Position numbers and translations under genes: made by a program. Shown here piece after piece: positions 62,022-64,000 of a DNA stretch of 64,000 nucleotides. This DNA is from Pirellulales bacterium (lineage in GTDB: Bacteria; Planctomycetota; Planctomycetia; Pirellulales; Lacipirellulaceae), in the NCBI GenBank assembly GCA_028279215.1, contig JANQOF010000067.1:41552-105551 (forward strand), given 5' to 3'. The notes under the pieces were generated by a model. It was not told the origin of the DNA and did not search any database. It saw nothing but the letters and a program-made list of their open reading frames with translations. Within the stretch, counting starts at the first letter, position 1. The number at the start of each line of letters is the position of its first letter.

Positions 62022-62603
62022 CTACCGTACAAGCGTCATACAGACGTCAAACCCAAATATGAGGACGGTGCAGACAACTAGGAAAGCTGGGTTTAGCACT
62101 AGAGGTTTGGTACGTATACCAAAATATAAACGAACGTTGTCTTTCTGAAGATAGATCAAGATCAGGACACAAACTGCACAAGCTGCAAGGCGAGCGGTAT
62201 ACGGCACCTGCATGACGCCCCAAGACAGCTGCGCTACAATAGCTCCTATGGTCGGCAACACTCCTTGAAGCGCGATGCGCAAGTAAGCGTGGAACACGGA
62301 CGCCCACCAACCAACTGCCTTGCCAAAGGGCAGCAGCGCTCCGCCGATCAACGCTGCGCCCGCAATCAGTACGTCTCGCGCTAGCGTGACATAGTACGAT
62401 CCCGAAATGACAACCTCATCGCTGAATGAGTAGGCCGACAAGAGTTGGCTAATTCTGATCCATATAGTCGCCAGCCCTACTAGAAGCAACAACGGCGCGA
62501 GAATCAGAGTCCCAATTGGCCGCTTGGAATCAGAACGACGGTGGGTGCTCTCAGTCTGGCTGCTTTCATACGGATTAGGGCCACGGTTTGATGAGCTGGG
62601 CAT
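62022..62603 (-). CDS. Hypothetical multi-span membrane protein with NPYES N-terminus
   Basis: A 193-residue protein starting MPSSSNRGPNPYESSQTEST; 'NPYE(S/A)' after a short head is common in planctomycete membrane proteins. There are about five helices (LILAPLLLLVGLATIW, VLIAGAALIGGALLPFG, VLPTIGAIVAQL, LAACAVCVLILIYL, PAFLVVCTVLIFGF). No functional family is recognised. ATG 62603 is chosen; the frame is open to 62705, beyond which a terminator lies. Confidence 0.65.
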   Translation of the reverse strand: MPSSSNRGPNPYESSQTESTHRRSDSKRPIGTLILAPLLLLVGLATIWIRISQLLSAYSFSDEVVISGSYYVTLARDVLIAGAALIGGALLPFGKAVGWWASVFHAYLRIALQGVLPTIGAIVAQLSWGVMQVPYTARLAACAVCVLILIYLQKDNVRLYFGIRTKPLVLNPAFLVVCTVLIFGFDVCMTLVR

Positions 62604-62720
62604 GCCTAAACGTTCCAATACTGGGAAGAACGTGGTTCGAGCCGACAGGCAGCCGAGGATATGAAATGTAAGATATCGCGCCAACCTGCGCACGCGGCAT
62701 GACAATCTTCGCCCGACGAA

Positions 62721-62759
62721 AAACCCGGCGCAGGTGTGGGCTAACTTCCCAGTCCGGGC
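62721..62759 (-). terminator. Terminator behind the second PEP-CTERM gene
   Basis: On the minus strand CCCGGACTGGG (start of stem) pairs with CCCACACCTGCGCCGGG with mismatches (CCGGG/CCCGG and TGGG/CCCA), then TTTTTCG. The loop and part of the stem (CTGGGAAGTTAGCC) are identical to the terminator behind the 16S rRNA gene at 63768-63812. Confidence 0.75.
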
Positions 62760-62768
62760 TCCTTTTTG

Positions 62769-63509
62769 TCAGAATCGTAGGCGGATGCTTTGAACAGCTA
62801 ATAGCCCGGCGCATGCAATTAACAGGACACGACAGGAATCGGGCTCGGGCACCAGTTCAAGATGCAGCTGAACGTCGGGAAATTCGTGGCTGAAGCCAAA
62901 GATAGTCTCATTGCCGAGCTGGATCTCCCGAAAGGACGTCACGGCTCCGCCGAACGCAATCGTTCCATCCGCCTGGTTGAGGGCAGCCAGGCCATTAAGG
63001 TTCAGGCTAACTTCGACAAACGAACCGTTATGACTTGGGGTGACGTTCGTAAAGCCAAAGAGTACCCCACTTCCCAAATCGTCAAAAGCAGCGACACCGC
63101 CACTCCCCGAAACTAGTGATTGGATATCAGTCGTAACATCAAAAACCGAATATGCCTCAAACGGATCGTGGCTCATATATCCATCAAGGGTCGCAGGTGG
63201 CGCGCCCGGGTTGAATAACCGGAGCGTGCCAGCACGTATCGTTGGTAGATCAGTAGGTAATTCGAACACGAGGAAATTACGGTACTCACTTCCAGACCTA
63301 CGGACCAAATAATTCATGTCAAATCCGCTGCGCCCACCCTCGCTGAGGTAGTACCCCACCTCCGCCGCAGGAATCAAGATGTCCGCTCCCCGTACAGTAC
63401 CCGCCCAATTCGATGTAGCAAGGAGGCCCGCAAGCAATAGAACCTTTGTTGGCGCAGAAGTTAGAAGACAACTAGCGAGAAATCGATAGTACATTGCTTT
63501 CGCCGACAT
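62769..63509 (-). CDS. PEP-CTERM sorted exoprotein
   Basis: A 246-residue protein with a signal peptide ending near AGTVRG, a beta-rich body (YYLSEGGRSGFDMNYLVRRSG, DVQLHLELVPEP) and the tag VPEPDSCRVLLIACAGLLAVQ. The body resembles the CBM-like domains of planctomycete PEP-CTERM exoproteins; the exact family is unsure. Start at ATG 63509; ATG 63494 is possible. It lies between a terminator (62721-62759) and the 16S terminator, on the minus strand. Confidence 0.82.
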   Translation of the reverse strand: MSAKAMYYRFLASCLLTSAPTKVLLLAGLLATSNWAGTVRGADILIPAAEVGYYLSEGGRSGFDMNYLVRRSGSEYRNFLVFELPTDLPTIRAGTLRLFNPGAPPATLDGYMSHDPFEAYSVFDVTTDIQSLVSGSGGVAAFDDLGSGVLFGFTNVTPSHNGSFVEVSLNLNGLAALNQADGTIAFGGAVTSFREIQLGNETIFGFSHEFPDVQLHLELVPEPDSCRVLLIACAGLLAVQSIRLRF

Positions 63510-63767
63510 AGCAGGTTGAATGGGCTCATAACTCGCACGAATTCTTATCGAAATCGGCGGACCGAATCAACGGCAATACAGCATGCTGAAGGCTCTCAAC
63601 GAAGCGGCGACGCTCACAACGATTAGTTTCCGGGCACAAATGGGTATTCGGGATTGCTACTAGAGTAAACCATGGACGCAGCAGTCTTGCGCTGCATGCA
63701 CTAAGCGGCTATCATAAGAGGGGCGATTTGGTCTCGCTATGTCACGCGCAGACTACGCCGACCTAAC
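63510..63767. other. Intergenic region before the 16S terminator
   Basis: About 260 bases with no ORF of note. It precedes the PEP-CTERM gene on the minus strand and so should contain its promoter. No recognisable motif. Confidence 0.4.
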
Positions 63768-63812
63768 AAAAAAACCCGGCGCTGGGACAGGCTAACTTCC
63801 CAGGCCGGGTTT
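63768..63812 (-). terminator. Terminator behind the 16S rRNA gene
   Basis: On the minus strand AAACCCGGCCTGGGA (63812-63798) pairs with TCCCAGCGCCGGGTTT (63787-63772), with one bulge, followed by TTTTTTTGTT. It is a strong rho-independent terminator 120 bases after the 16S 3' end. It also has A/T runs on the other side, so it could act in both directions. Confidence 0.88.
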
Positions 63813-63922
63813 CTCATTAATCAATTTGGTGAGCGGAAGCCGAAGCTTCCTCCGTTCTTGTCAGTATTCTCAAGACCGTCCCATTGTATCCGAGGTCGGT
63901 CACCCGACGCTCGGTTCTAAGT

Positions 63923-64000
<78 letters not shown>

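Overview
The window is chromosomal DNA of a planctomycete of the Pirellula group (order Pirellulales; genus not resolvable by eye). The evidence is the 16S rRNA 3' end at the right edge with no linked 23S gene, PEP-CTERM proteins, an 'NPYES' membrane protein, an LEPR-like N-terminus on a 1313-residue secreted protein, a DUF1598-type protein, a CxxCH protein, the futalosine gene mqnD, and MoxR/DUF58/VWA clusters. FlgH and FlgI (L and P rings) and an LptF/G permease indicate a cell with an outer membrane.

Layout. 1-4.5 kb: start of an M20 peptidase (minus), LptF/G permease (minus), ComF, DUF502 protein, hemC. 4.7-15 kb: flagellar operon flgF-flgG-flgA-flgH-flgI-flgJ-flgN-flgK-flgL. 15.1-19 kb: a giant secreted beta-propeller/beta-helix protein on the other strand, inside the flagellar region. 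19.8-27.4 kb: fliW, csrA, fliC (flagellin), fliD, fliS, so filament protein, cap, export chaperone and post-transcriptional regulators are together. 27.6-30.8 kb: mqnD, a class I cyclic di-GMP riboswitch followed by a 63-codon ORF, a secreted protein and a gene-poor kilobase. 30.8-35.5 kb: rpmG, recJ, a methyltransferase-like membrane protein, a c-type cytochrome-like protein, tRNA-Leu(UAG) and a Tat-exported Gfo/Idh/MocA oxidoreductase. 35.7-44.6 kb (minus): NHL lipoprotein, large VWA protein, MoxR ATPase, two very small membrane proteins that were found by reading the minus strand, DUF58 protein, second VWA protein. 44.8-47.9 kb (plus): a Sua5/YrdC-low-molecular-weight phosphatase fusion, rpiB and glycerate kinase. 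47.9-53.4 kb: DUF1598 protein, DUF11 lipoprotein, a stand-alone LigD-type phosphoesterase and an anchored unknown. 53.6-64 kb: lysS, two PEP-CTERM proteins, a peroxiredoxin-like protein, a zinc-finger protein, ABC exporter, DUF1569 protein, adk, an NPYE membrane protein and the 3' end of a 16S rRNA gene.

The most notable non-coding features are (i) the c-di-GMP riboswitch beside the flagellar genes, and (ii) three copies of a roughly 160-bp imperfect-palindrome element bounded by TA, each beginning exactly in the TAG stop codon of a gene (29783, 55206, 57820). No CRISPR array, prophage or intact insertion sequence was seen.
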